64,000 nucleotides of DNA from Zygnema cylindricum (lineage: Eukaryota; Streptophyta; Zygnematophyceae; Zygnematales; Zygnemataceae), in contig JBBHKE010001371.1 of assembly GCA_037447655.1 (NCBI GenBank), forward strand, positions 1 through 64,000, read 5' to 3'. Shown piece by piece: positions 22,521 to 45,574 of the stretch (position 1 is its first letter; each line of letters begins with the position of its first letter). Under the pieces are notes generated by a model, which ran no database searches, was not told the origin of the DNA, and saw nothing but the letters and a program-made list of their open reading frames with translations. Both the position numbers and the translations under genes were made by a program.

Positions 22521-25500
22521 TCATGCTCTTTCCAACAACCATTGGAACTCAATAGCTAGATTCCGATACATGGGTGTGTCGAGATACTTCTCTTTCACTC
22601 TTGCCTTTCCCATCTGGCTCATACTCAGTTTCTTGTCAGTGTCATTCAGCATTTGCTTCAGATGCTCAACGAGAGGTACAATTCCTTTTTTTCCAACGGG
22701 ATGCAAAAGACCAGTAACTCCTGGAAGGATAATTTCTGCTGTTCCTCCCACATTGGTTCCCAGTACCTGCCACAAGGAACACCTTACATTGCTATTAGTG
22801 TTGGGGGATCATTAGTGTTAAAGCCGATGTAGGATTAACTACGCTAATTATATTTTGCAACGTGGCTCACCATGGGCCACAACAAACCGCATAATTAACT
22901 ATAATTTATGACTTTGGGCCCAAAAATCATGCACTCGAATTAGTGTTGTTGATGCTAATGGCAATGGGAAGTGTAGCGCTCCCGACATTGTTAAAACTAA
23001 ATAGTAAGAATAATAGCATTCTTGAATAAGTCGCAAAAACTTCCTTTGAAACATAAAGAGAAAGATGGTTGAGTTGAGAAGTCTTTTACGGTGCAACACT
23101 AAAAGTAAGACTAATTTAATGCGGTTTTCTTTACCAAAAATCACAAAATAGCGTGAATAACACTATTCAGTATGTGGACTACAACCGACCACGCCTCCCA
23201 GCACTTCAACAGGGAGTGTAACTGATGGCCAGACTGACCGACCGATCGACCGGCCGGCCCGACTGATGGTCAGTGAAGTAAAATGAGCGGAATTTCCAGG
23301 CATTTATAAGTCAAGGTATAACTGAGACTGACCGGCAATCCGAAGGCCATGGCTTCTACTGTAACACGTCCAAAAGTTTCGCCAATACCCTGCTTTATCC
23401 CAAGACAACCAACATTCACCAAGATCAGCAAAAAGGGACAAGCCGTAAGCAATTAGTGTTGACTGATTGTTGAATAAATGGGTTTTTTCCAGCCAAGACA
23501 AAGGATCCCTATAATCTTGGCAAAAGAATATATATTATTTTAAAATGTCCATACACTGAGCCTAATTTTTAATGGTTTTCTATGACTTTCATCCGCTTTC
23601 GAGAGCTTTCTGTCATTTTTCTAAGAACCTTCAAAGCAAAACAAAGCATCAAATTCAAAATAGGTTTTTAAGAGGATCGAATTTTAAGAGCATCAGATTT
23701 TGAACACGTCTTTAGGAGCATAAAATTAAAAATAATTTTTAAGAGCGTCGAAGGCAAGTTAATTGCTTTTGGGATAGGTGGAAGAATGGGACGATAGTGT
23801 TGCATTATGTTGCCCCTGTGCTGACTCATCAATGTATTAACACACTTATCAACTTCAGCATGCCATTCCAAACCTTTGACTTTGAAGGTACACCGCGAAT
23901 CGTAATTAGAGTAAATTACTCTAATTCGGTCGCTCGAAATTTCGACTTCTATCACATGAAATAGAGTAAATTATTCTAATTTTTTCATTATTCTATTTAA
24001 GGTAAAGTTTAATTAGCGTTTTTAATTCTAATATAGGTTCGTTTTAAATAGTGTGGAATACGGACGACCTCCGACCGTGCAAAATTGTACTTTATTAAGT
24101 AAAAAAGTACAAATAATGATTTAATACAAGCCGTTATCATGTAACTGCGTTTTAACAAACCGCGTAGTGCAAACGTCATAGTGACGATAAACTGTACGTT
24201 TTGCCAAATTCTGTACGAATACCTTATTTACAGTAGAGGATATTAGCGTGCCAAATTAGAGTACTTAAATAAATTAGAGTAAACTTCATAGTTGAAACAG
24301 CTCTATCACATAAATTAGCGTTAATTACTTTAATTTTTTTTTTAGTTTTTGTACTCTAATTTTTTCATTGCTCTAATTACGATTCGCGGTGTACTGTACA
24401 CTGCCCATAGCTATTAACGTTAAACATTATTCCGGCAGTTGAAGGCATTTGAAGGCCATACGTTCAGCCATTGAATTTTCTTTTTGAGGCAGGCAATTGA
24501 ACGGCCTTACCTTTTGAACATGATTTCACAATTAAAAATTGAAAATGTGTGCAGGGAGAAAAAGTACTTTTGACTGCCCGAAATATGCTTAACACTAATA
24601 ATGTTAGACAATGTAGTTACCACAAACAGATAGCATGAAATTTCAGACAAAATCCGTACCTGGGCATTCATAATATAGACGTCTGCGGCAGCATACAAGG
24701 GGGCGACCTTGAGAGTAGAATTCGTCCACATCACTGCCTCCAATGCAACACTGTCATATGTTGCCATCAGTGTATGAATGCGATCCACATATTCTTCCTT
24801 GTTACTCTTTGAATACATGGAGCCAACCAGCAACTTTACCTTCCCTCGTACTTCCTCCTGTGCATGCATACTTTCTGTCTCCAATTGCACTTCAGCTAAA
24901 ACTCGCTCTCCCCCTCTTATACCTTTTACTTCCTTCGGAAGCCTACCAAGCATCTTGCTGAATTCAGTCAAATCTTCCGGAGCCTCCTTTTTTACTTCTT
25001 CTTCTAACTTCCTCCATTCCTCCAAATTCCACTTGACTTGCTCTGAGCTGGCGTCCCACTTGTCTTTAACTCTTAGCAATCTTCTCCCTGTTTCAACTGG
25101 ACCGTCCTTTCCTTGCATGGACACTACATCTAAAACTGCCTGGACAGCATATATCTGTCCCTTACTGGCCGTAATAGAGCTGAGCATCAATGCAAGCATG
25201 TCATGTTTCTCCAAACCCATCCGTTTTCTCGCCATTTCACGCATAGTACGACGGAATTCCTCAGCTCTCCTAACCTCTTCCTCTGTCATTGACTCTGCAA
25301 CACCAGCAATTCTGGCTAAGTCTTCTCCAATAGACAGAGAAATCACAGCCGTTCGTGAAGGCAATACCACGCTTTCTTCCTTGCTCCAGTCATGCCATAA
25401 AGCTGATTGAGAATCTGCAATAAAGACCGCGCTACCAACCTTTGGGAGCTCAGGCTTCGCTAAGTCAAAATATTCGCGCCGATTCTCCATTAGCCACCAC

Positions 25501-26873
25501 AGTAAACGATTAGCTCGTTCTGGATAAAGCGATAAGAATGGGGCTGCACCAATAACACCAACCCGCCGTAGTCAAGGACTTGGCCGTTTTCAATATGGCC
25601 ATATTTTAAAAATGTCTAATTAAAATATGGCCTGTTTTCAATAATGCTGTTTTTAATATGGCCGCTTTCAATATAGCCATGATTGGAGCACCGCAGCAGT
25701 TCATGAATACGGAACAATAAGTGCCCTCAGCCATTCCTGTATACCACGTGTCTTTCCCTCCCTCCTTCCATGGGAGACCAATCAAATCTCACCTATCCAA
25801 GAAACGCAAGCAGCCGATCCCACCACAACCAAATCAGCTTCAGCTGCCGCTTCCCAGGTCTCTTCCCCCTTCCCTGACGCAACTTTTATTCCTCTCCTCA
25901 CCAATTCAGGTATTAAACCGCCCTTTCTATTCAATACCACCGCTAATACCTTGGCTCCACATCCTACCAACTCTCCAGCAAGCTCGGCAGTCGCAAGGGG
26001 AGCTCCAGTAAGAGAAGCCTCATGCATTACAACCAAAACACTAAGACTGTTCACAGTATTGGAGAAAAAACCGGGTTTTCGACAAGACCGAACAACTGGA
26101 CTACCGCCGAGTCCCTCTAAAATGCTATCCATAGACACCAGTGGGAAATCTGCCTTGCTCTGTTTCATCACGGCGTATCCTTTCGCGACGAGTTTATTGT
26201 CCTCCTCCTCCTCCTCTTGAGTTTTCTTTATTATCAAGCCTCTCTTGAAGTCCTCTGTCTCTACGACTCTCCAAGATTTGAGTACAATGTCATCAAAGGG
26301 CCCTACCCATTTTCCAAGAGCTCCGGGCTTTATGGAGTCTTGGAGAGAAGATACATTCCTCAAATTGGACTCAACTTCATCAATTGCTTTTTCGTTAACG
26401 TTGGTTTTCAGTGCTCCATGATCATCTGACCTAAGTTCCCTAGAGAGAGTGGTGTGAAAATCTTTGTTTAAATCTTGATTTAAATCTTGGTTTAAAGCTT
26501 GTATCATCCCACTCTCATTTTCCATATGTCCAGAAGTCTCATCTTTGACTCTTTGGTCCAGTTGGCCTGTATTTAATTTTGACACGGTATCTTTACCTCT
26601 CTGCAAATAACAATTGGAAAACAAAAACCACAATGTAACAACTACAAAAATCAATAAGAATGTTCTCCGAATCCAAAAAACATTGCGCTTAAAGGTAAAC
26701 CTTGACTGTCTTGCTAAACTTTTGCTTGCACTTGGAGGAGAAGTCTCAGCATCTCCTGTTATTTTGACAACTTTTCCAGCTCTATTGTAACCTTGAGTTT
26801 TTCCATTAATCCTTTCGTCTGACGGTACTTTACTAACAAGAGGGCGCTCCCTAGGCCCATCCATAGCCTTCAA
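22521..26873 (-). CDS. Family-4 (GT-B) glycosyltransferase, type II membrane protein
   Basis: The minus-strand exons are 26,873-25,793, 25,543-24,660, 23,389-23,333 and 22,766-22,521. Junctions fit phases 1, 0 and 0, giving 755 aa. Residues 71-90 form one transmembrane anchor after a basic tail, so a Golgi or ER type II topology is inferred. The N-terminal GT-B half starts near residue 276 (SLSVLVVMHEASLTGAP) and includes WWLMENRREYFD. The C-terminal nucleotide-sugar half has ETFGRVTVEAMAFGLPV, carrying the family's E-x7-E type site, then GTNVGGTAEII and GLLHPVGKKG. The layout resembles Arabidopsis At3g15940/At1g52420. Donor and acceptor are unknown. A charged insert lies at about residues 500-580. 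Introns 2 and 3 carry MITE sequence. Confidence 0.88.
22785..22985. mobile_element. Degenerate MITE in glycosyltransferase intron 3
   Basis: Left end ACCTTACATTGCTATTAG and right end GCTAATGGCAATGGGAAGTG are roughly inverse. The interior holds a GTGGCTCACCATGGGCCAC palindrome also seen, in altered form, near 35,295 and 51,985. The assignment is tentative. Confidence 0.4.
23891..24391. mobile_element. M1 MITE, 501 bp, in glycosyltransferase intron 2
   Basis: Perfectly matching ends CACCGCGAATCGTAATTAG and its inverse, both next to TA. The interior is AT-rich and noncoding. The insertion lies wholly in the intron and leaves the splice sites untouched. Confidence 0.85.
24396..24500. mobile_element. 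Fragment of an M1 MITE left end
   Basis: Directly after the previous copy a second M1-like start, CACTGCCCATAGCTATTA, appears and then fades. No right end is visible. Confidence 0.4.
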
Positions 26874-27263
26874 AAAATGAGCATGAAGAAGTACAAATTA
26901 GTCCAAAAAAGATGATACAAATGAGAACGGCATCACTATTTATTAACTATCTTGAGGTTTTTGAAGGTTTGTAGGTTGGTTTCCAATCCTTCCTCCATAT
27001 TATTATGCAGAGACTGGCGGTGTGGAAATATTTTCTTACGTCAATCCATGGATTATTCACAAATTTTGAGGTGTAAATGACATATAGGAGGTAGCTACTC
27101 AGTTGGTGCTGCTACTTGCTTACAGGAAAATAAATCAATATTTAATAATTGAATCAGTAGGCGTAAAGATTCAAGTTCGAAGAGCACAGTTTCTGTAGTA
27201 TTGTTCAACCGTTTAAACGTTGCAAATTGCGCGGTTGAAATTTGCTCCGTCTGTAGACTTCCA
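26874..27263. other. Upstream region of the glycosyltransferase gene
   Basis: About 390 bases between the start codon at 26,873 and the repeat at 27,264. It should include the promoter and 5' untranslated region. No clear TATA box or motif was identified. Confidence 0.5.
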
Positions 27264-28223
27264 TTACTTGCAAAGAACGCAGAAAAGTACAGTACAGTAT
27301 TGTACTCCAGTTTGTACAGAAATACAAAACAGAAAGTAGATTGTACATTTGTACTGTTGATGCGTCTGTCAATCGTCAATTCATATGACAAAGCATTGTT
27401 ACTTTGTCAGAGTATTACACGTGTTCCGTAATTGCAATTCCATCGGTCGACGGTACAGTTCACAACAAAACAGTACAGTACCCGTAAAAATGAGCTTCTC
27501 ATAGTCAATAACGAATATGACGACCCAAATTTCAATGTACGCGACAGCAAACAGAAAAGCGGTTGAGCGATTGAGCGGTTGAGCCGCTGAAACAGTTTTA
27601 ACAATTCTTGGATGGTTTCATCGTTTTTAAGACACGGTGAAATTGACAACATCACAACATTGATGAATTTCATCGGGGTATGCCTGTTTGTCTATTTCGA
27701 ATTCGTTTCGCGTCGGCCATTCGGTACGGCGTATCGCATCGAACTTGAAAAGTGCACATGGAGCGACGAAACTGGCGGAACAAAATTGTTCGCGCTTAGG
27801 ACATCGCAAAAGTCAAAATTTTACATAACCGAAACCGACCGTTCTTTTTTTTTCAAAATCTGAGTAACCGACGCCCGACCGGGTTATATCACGCTCCAAA
27901 ATTGTTAAACGTTAACCGACCGGCGTTTACGAAAATAAAAGTTAACCGAAACTCGATTTCTCGCGACTAACCGTCTCGATATTCGATAGACGAGCGACAA
28001 AAAAAAGTAGCGAACAAAATAACCCCTCAGCCGTCCACATATCCATAAATCGCTCGTTGGCTGTGAGTTTGTGCATATTTGTATAAAAAAGGTGACGCAA
28101 GCAAAAGGTACACGCCCGTCCTGCATTTCCGTACAGAATTATAAACGCACCCAATCTTCCGACAGATTTTTTCGTGCGACTTCCCTTCCGGTACAGACTA
28201 TTGTACATTACTGCTGCTCCATA
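27264..28223. repeat. Repeat R1, copy 1
   Basis: About 960 bases that recur, in the same orientation and order, at 30,513-33,363. They run from TTACTTGCAAAGAACGCAG to CTGCTGCTCCATA. A truncated hAT-type MITE (27,815-27,955, GTCAAAATTTTACATAACCG, NAAACCGACCG motifs) is inside. Class unknown and no coding function recognised. Confidence 0.75.
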
Positions 28224-28330
28224 CTTAACTGAGGGTAACCTTCCATCAGGCATTCCCAGTAATTGTACGATCACGTTTACTGGCAGTGATAATTGTAACA
28301 CCCTTCCATCAGGTCGTGCCAGTGAATGAG

Positions 28331-29605
28331 TGTTGAAATTTGGGTATTTTCTAGGTCTTTATTAGATAGAAAAGAGTAGAGGCAGTCTGCCCCTGACTCC
28401 CTTCTCCAAGACTCCACACTTGTCGTAGTCACTGAAGGCTGGAGAGGGAGCTAGAGCCATGGCTGCCTAAGCTTTTCAGAGAGATAGGAGTAGACAATAG
28501 ATATGTTTACTAAAAAGGCATTTGACGGACCCAAGAATTGATCCTGGTATCTACCGGCCGTCAACCACCCCGCAGACGTTAGCTTTGTCCATTTAGTCTA
28601 CGACTAGTGCTAGGACATATAGGGATTGATAGATATTTATATAGTTACACGTTGGGAATTCTATTTAACTGGATTACGGTATTCAGGGCATAGAAACAGC
28701 TGTACTTTTAGCACCGGACGAAATAAATAGTACGGACATTTATTTCGACGGTCCGTTTTAAATGACGATGTAAATCGGACGGTCGTGGTTAGCGCCGACA
28801 TTGCAGAAAAGACAATTTGGCAGTTTGCAGACGCCGCCACTTCGGATGACACGTGGCAACATCGTACGGGCATACGGAATTTCCGGAACGACAGAAAACA
28901 AATCCGAAAGTGATAAATGTCGCACTTTGGCGATTTCGTACACTCTTCGTACAAAAAGTACTCCGGCACCTGTACTTTCTTGTACGGTACCGTTTTTCTG
29001 ACGTGGCATGACTTGGCGCCACGTGGAGAGATAATATTTGGAAGCAGGAATTCCGGGGATTACAAGAGCAAATCCGGATAGGACATGTGTTGACTTTTTA
29101 GCCATGTCGTACCATGGCCGTACAAAAGGTACAGCGGCACTTGTACCTTTATGTACTTTACAGTCTTGTCATTGGTTCGTACTTTAGTACTAGGGGGGCT
29201 TAGAGAGGGGTTTTAGGACTTAGAATATTTGTGGTAGGTAGCTGCCTCTCCCAGAGAGCACCTTGTATAAATGGCAAACTTTGGCCAGCCATAACAATCA
29301 ATTCAGTTGACCAAATTCAGTGATTCTTGTTGCTGCGGACTCAGGGGAGTCCACGCTACACAGGGGTGTAGTCGGTCACGGTTTTTGCCTGCCTGGGTGG
29401 CTACATTTCTAAGGGAAAGTCAAAGTGGGGAATGTTATCCTAATCTCATATTTTAACTTTGCATTCTGTGGTAGAACTGAGCACACAGAAAGTCTTATTT
29501 CACAGGGGTGAAGCTGTAATGGGGTTCTGATTGTCAAGGGGTCAATCATTTGGGTTTATATTAACTTGGAGTCGGCACTATCTAGATTAGCTTCCTTTGG
29601 ATCTG
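28331..29605 (+). mobile_element. LTR-B copy 2, right end lost
   Basis: It starts TGTTGAAATTTGGG and follows the LTR-B order: purine-rich leader with CCATGGCTGC, tRNA-like segment (minus strand, about 28,525-28,605), TATAAAT at 29,266, CAGGGGAGTC and CAGGGGTGAAG, then GAGTCGGCACTATCTAG. The last about 40 bases are missing where other sequence starts at 29,606. Confidence 0.75.
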
Positions 29606-29631
29606 TAGTGAAGATTTTCCGTACTACTTTG

Positions 29632-30513
29632 AAGAGCGTCCCTATGTGCGAAAATGAAATCGGTACTTTGAAATGTGACGGTTGTAGACGTAGGTACAAC
29701 CTGTGACGATTGAAGCCGACTACAAAACTTCCGACGATTACTGTAGTGACGCCAACAAAAACAGCGACAGTGGTAGACGTCTAGATTTTTGTGAAATTGT
29801 AGATGTTTAGGGTTTGGTGACATTGTGACGTCATGCTCACTTGTGACAACGTCGACGTCACTGATTCAATAACTTTCCGCCATGGTTTCCCGATTTCGTT
29901 TTCTCTACTTTTTTCACTCGACTTGCCATCAAAAAAAAACTTAAATTTTTTTAAAAATAATATTTTTAAAAGATATTTCATTTTATACCAGTATTGTCGT
30001 GTCTCATTCTACAAAGTGTGAGATAAGAGTGATAGTGTGAGAGGGAGAGGAGAGAGGCGACGACGGCGAAAAATCATCCAAAGGGACCCATGAATGAAAG
30101 TGGAGGTCCGAGACCCCTGCAGATTTTTTTCCGTACATACGCGTGACGGGCACGGAGAAAAATAGCGAGGACTCTCCCTCGTCCAAAAAATTTCGCTCTT
30201 GTGTGGCGCGTGCGTGGGTCGTTTTTCATTCGCTGTTTGGGCGGTACTTTAACTAAAATCACCCCCTCGAGGTAATTTTGGATGAAGTTTTTTTATGTGC
30301 TGGATTCTCTTGCCCGGGGGTGGAAAAGGGGAAAACGCCAAAATGCGTTCACGTGACGACAAAAATGCCGTACATTCAAAGTATGAATTGACGTTCATTG
30401 TACTTTGGTAAACATGATTTTATCGTACGGCTAAAGATTTTGTCAAAGTTCCCTGAATTTTAGGGCAAAAAGACAAAGAAAAGTAGATACTTTAACACAT
30501 GGGGACGTACCCT
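29632..30513. mobile_element. M2 MITE, about 880 bp
   Basis: The right end is the inverse of AGGGTACGTCCCCATGTG followed by TA. The left end AGAGCGTCCCTATGTGCG is altered. The interior stretch CCGCCATGGTTTCCCGATTT (29,877-29,896) recurs in the M2 copy at 60,096-61,036 (60,420 onward). Confidence 0.65.
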
Positions 30514-30689
30514 TACTTGTAGAGAACGCAGAAAGTACTGTACTCCAGTTCGTACAGAAATACAAAACAGAAAGTAGATTGTACATTTGTACTGTTGATG
30601 CGTCTGTCAATCATCAATTCGTATGACAAAGCATTGTCAGAGTATAACACGTGCTCCATAATTACAATTCCATTAGTCGACGGTACAGG

Positions 30690-30990
30690 TAAGGTTTCTT
30701 AGTCGGCTCGCCCGTGGTGTGCAGGGTGTGCAGGTCTCCTACACGAGGCGAAATGCGCCGAGACCTGCACACTTGCAAAATACCGCCCGGGTACCGCGGA
30801 TTTTTAGGGTCATAGGGTTATTGGTTCGGGTTTTTTTTTTATAAAAAAAAACACGAATAAGAAAAAAACCCTAAACATATTTATACTTGCGACGCGCCGC
30901 GCGGCGCGAGGCGTCGTAAAGCGAAATTGGAGTGAAAGGAGTGCAGGGCGACGTGGACCCCCTCACACGCGACCTTCACACCTAAAAACG
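30690..30990. other. Segment with two strong inverted repeats
   Basis: The arm GTGTGCAGGTCTC (about 30,728) pairs perfectly with GAGACCTGCACAC (about 30,758). Further right, GCGCCGCGCGGCGC (about 30,895) is a perfect palindrome within CGACGC...GCGTCG arms. The segment is absent from R1 copy 1. Its GC content is much higher than that of its surroundings. Confidence 0.7.
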
Positions 30991-31364
30991 CTCGATTCAG
31001 TTCAGAACAGAACAGTTCAGTACAATACGATATTGTCGTAGTACCCGTAAAAATGAGCTTCTCATAATGAACAACAAATATGACGACCCAAATTTCAATG
31101 TACGCGACAGCAAACAGAAAAGCGGTTGCGCGATTGAGCGGTTGAGCCGCTGAAACAGTTTTAACAATTCTTGGATGGTTTCGTCGTTTTTAATACACGG
31201 TGTGTAATTGACATCATCACAACATTGATGAATATAATCGGGGTATATGCCTGTTTGTCTGCCTGTCTATTTCGAATTCGTTTCGCGTCAGCTATTCGGT
31301 ACAGCGTATCGCATCGAATTTGAAAAGTGCACATGGAGCAACGAAACTGGCGGATCAAACCTTT

Positions 31365-31700
31365 CAAGTGAAAATTTTACAAAAAATGAATTAAATCGGA
31401 CGCGTACGCATAGGAACGTGCGCTAAAAAAATGGGATTGGTCTGACACGTAAATTAGTCTGACATGTACGGATATATAAATTTCACTACGGTGTACGATT
31501 TTTTTATATTTTGTACGAATACATATAATAATGTATATAATCGTACAGAAAGTTTTCCATTTTTGCTGTTCCAAATTAGCGCTAATACTGAAATTAGAAT
31601 AAACCTTTTTTTTTTAATTTTCAAATTCTTAATTAGCGTCAATGACGGTATATTTACTTACACACTATTTAAACTTTGACACTAATAACGATGCGCGGTG
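31365..31700. mobile_element. M1 MITE, left part lost
   Basis: It ends with the inverse of CACCGCGCATCGTTATTAG before TA. It is a direct repeat of 31,913-32,246, roughly 6% different in the stretch compared by eye. Confidence 0.7.
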
Positions 31701-31707
31701 TAGAGTA

Positions 31708-32246
31708 CACCGCGCATCGTTATTAGTGTCAAGGTCACTAATTTGGGTTCTTAAAATTTTGATTTTTTTCCAAAAATAGTATACGTGATTTTAATTTTTC
31801 CTTGACGTTAATTGAGGTTTCGTACAAATTAGCGTACAGGACGAAAGTACATTAATATGTAAACAGTGTGGTGTACGGTTGATGTCAGACCGTACATAAA
31901 TGTACCTTTTTAGTTGAAAATTTTACAAAAAATGAATTAAATCGGACGCGTTCGCATAGGAGCGTGCGCTAAAAAAACAGGATTGGTCTGACATGTAAAT
32001 GAGTCTGACATGTACGGATATTTAAATTTCACTACGGTGTACGATTTTTTATATTTTGTACGAATACATATAATAATGTATATAATCGTACAGAAAATTT
32101 TCCATTTTTGTTGTTCCAAATTAGCGTTTACACTGAAATTAGAATAAACCTTTTTTTTTTTAATGTTCAAATTATTAATTAGCGTCAATGACGGTATATT
32201 TACTTACACACTATTTAAACTTTGACACTAATAACGATGCGCGGTG
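31708..32246. mobile_element. M1 MITE, 539 bp
   Basis: CACCGCGCATCGTTATTAG at the left and its exact inverse at the right, both beside TA. Related to 57,521-58,025 in similar length and interior. Noncoding. Confidence 0.85.
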
Positions 32247-32349
32247 TAGTGTTGTATATCGAAGACATCCTCTCGACATTCGATACGGAAATATTTTCGA
32301 CCCTCCATAGGGCATAGGCAATACAGCAATACAGCATTACAGCACTCAT

Positions 32350-33078
32350 CAGAGGTCGCAAAAGTCAAAAAAAATCATACCCGAAACCGACCGTTTTTTT
32401 TTTTTCAAAATTTGAGTAACCGACGCCCGACCGAGTTTTGTCACGCTCCAAAATTGTTAACCGTTAACCGACCATCGTTTACGAAAAAAAAAATCAACCG
32501 ACCGTGCCCGCCCGTAACCTGAAAAGTACAAAATTAATCAATGTACGACGGAATAAGCCAATAATTACGATTTGTCGCGTTCCCTAAGATTTACGAAATG
32601 AATAGTGTTACTACCGTGTCAGATTTGTGACGATTTGTCACGTTCCCTAAGATTTGCGAAATGAATAGTGTACTACTGTGTCAGATTTGCGACGCTTTGT
32701 CGCGTTGCCTAAGATTTGCGAAATGAATATTGTACGACCGTGTCAGATTTGAGACGTTTTGTCGCGTTCTCTAAGATTTTCGAAATAAATAGCTTACTTC
32801 AGTACCGTGTCAGATTTGCGACGCTAATCATGATGCCACGTACTTCCACGATACCAAAAGTACAAAGAACAATAATGTTGGAAAAAAAAAGTACAAAATT
32901 TTCATTTTTTTGGTTTTTTGTTTGACCGACCGTAACTAACCGTTTTTTTTTTTCCTGGTGAGTCAACCGACCGTAACCGCCCGACCCCCAAAATTTGGCA
33001 ACCGAATCCGTTCCGGATCCGGCGCGGGCGGTCGGTTAACGGTCGGTCACGGTTTCGGTTGACCGTTTGCAACCTCTG
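32350..33078. mobile_element. hAT-type MITE with perfect 8-bp target duplication
   Basis: The ends are CAGAGGTCGCAAA and the inverse of CAGAGGTTGCAAA. GCACTCAT flanks both sides exactly (32,342-32,349 and 33,079-33,086). The subterminal regions are rich in ACCGACCG motifs. No transposase is encoded, so it depends on an autonomous hAT element. Confidence 0.88.
32567..32823. repeat. 62-bp tandem repeat, four units
   Basis: Units start with TTTGTCGCGTTCCCTAAGAT (or variants) at about 32,571, 32,634, 32,696 and 32,758 and contain CCGTGTCAGATTTG. They lie wholly inside the hAT-type MITE. Confidence 0.85.
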
Positions 33079-33431
33079 GCACTCATCCATTTCCGTATCG
33101 ATCTCGATATTCAATAGACGAGCGACAAAAAAAAAGTAACGAAAAAAGAACCCTCAGCCGTCCACATATCCATAAATCGCTCGCGGGCTGTGAGAGTGTG
33201 AGTTTGTGCATATTTGTATGAAAAAGGTGTCGCAAGCAAAAGGTACAGGCACTTCCTGCATTTTCGTACAAAACTAGAAACGCACCTAATCTTCCGGCAG
33301 ATTTTTTGGTGCGACTTCTTTTCCAGTACAGTATTGTACATTACTGCTGCAGTGCTGCTCCATAACTGAATCTTGCGCAATCGCAGTCGGCGAAAATGTA
33401 ACGCTGTTCGGCACTACAGTACAGTACTGTA

Positions 33432-33646
33432 CACCGCCAATCGTTATTAGCGTTGTGTACGCTAATTCCGTCCCGCTTTTTTTTTTATTATTCTCAAATA
33501 GAATTATCCACACTATTTAAAAAAACCCTAATTCCTAATTAGAATAGATGATTTCTTCGAAAATTTTCAAATTCCCAATTAACGTAAACCACGCTAATTA
33601 TTCGTACACGCTAAAAAAACTTACACGCTAATAACGATTGGCGGTG
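33432..33646. mobile_element. M1 MITE, 215 bp
   Basis: CACCGCCAATCGTTATTAG and its exact inverse, with TA on both sides. It lies about 290 bases before the start codon of the SMP/C2 gene, so it forms part of that gene's upstream region. Confidence 0.85.
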
Positions 33647-33935
33647 TATTGTGAATGACCACTTTTCCGTCAGAGACCCGCGCTCCCGTCTTGTCTGACG
33701 GACATTTTGTAGAACTTCTGACGGTAATAGACGAGAATCTTAGCAGACAGCAGGTACGGTAGCCGGACGGTAAATCCCACCCCCCATTCCACATTCCTGG
33801 CTTCTGCAGTTTTCCTTACCTTCAAGTGTTCCCCCATCCTCCTCTTATGTTTTCTTTTTTCTAACAAAGAAACGTCAAACAGAAGGTTCAAGCTTATTCC
33901 CTTTTAGACAGTGTTGTAGACATTACTTTCTTTCC

Positions 33936-44850
<10,915 letters not shown>

Positions 44851-45449
44851 AAGTGGAAGAAAAAGTTATGGAAAAGGAAAAAATCGGGTCATTTTGTAGA
44901 CAACCGGGACCACATTTAGTGTATGATGGAAGATTATTGGGAATATTAACAGTCACATGGGAAGTCATCTGATGTTGATGAAAAAGTAGGTACATGATTT
45001 TTTTAGCCATGATTTCCATGTTGTAATAGAAGGGCGCGGCAATCATGATCTCGTAAAAGTTAAAATAGGATCGGTGATTTTGTGTAGGTTTATAAGTCAA
45101 CGTAAAAGATGTTGAAAAAGTATAGAGCTCGGGCTTGGTAGGTGTATTTTTTGCAAAAAGCTTGTGATAAATAATGACTTTTATTGGTTTTTGAGTGAAG
45201 TTCGGTTAGTTGAGAAGAAAAACAATAACCTGAAAGACCATCTTCGTCAAATTACTGGTCTCTACATAGTATTAGAAACATTTTGATCAGGTTTTCATGT
45301 AGATATGAGAGCCTGGTCCCGTGTAGTTTTTTGCGTTCATAAATTGGAAAGCGCATAAAATGGTAAAATAAGCTTTATGACAAAAAGATAGACGATCATT
45401 GTTTTTTTTGCAAATGAAAGGAAATTACCTTTTGAGCCCATGGTAATCC
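44851..45449. other. 3' region of the SMP/C2 gene
   Basis: AT-rich sequence after the stop codon, expected to hold the 3' untranslated region. No second gene or known repeat was recognised. Confidence 0.55.
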
Positions 45450-45574
45450 ATTGTTATCTCTGCTTGATGCTGCCGGAGGTATTTTTGGAGGCAGTGATCA
45501 GCCTCAGACAGCTCGACGTGGTGGAGTGGTAGGGAGAGATGCTGCTAGGAGCATCGAGTGGGATTATATACCTA

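Larger units (their letters stand above)
30513..33363. repeat. Repeat R1, copy 2, expanded by insertions
   Basis: This is the second copy of the repeat at 27,264-28,223, grown from 1.0 to 2.85 kb. Inserted material includes a GC-palindrome segment (30,690-30,990), M1 elements (31,365-32,246) and a hAT-type MITE (32,350-33,078). The flanking R1 sequence continues in order around each insertion. Confidence 0.75.

Noticed and set aside
24743-25410. Plus-strand frames of up to 210 aa
   Set aside because: They are antisense to exon 2 of the glycosyltransferase, whose frame carries conserved motifs.
25721-26429. Plus-strand frames over 25.7-26.4 kb
   Set aside because: They are antisense shadows of exon 1 of the glycosyltransferase.
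27264-33363. R1 copies as the LTR pair of one retrotransposon
   Set aside because: No TG...CA ends, primer-binding site or coding domain lies between them, and the interval is filled by unrelated LTR-B and M2 elements.
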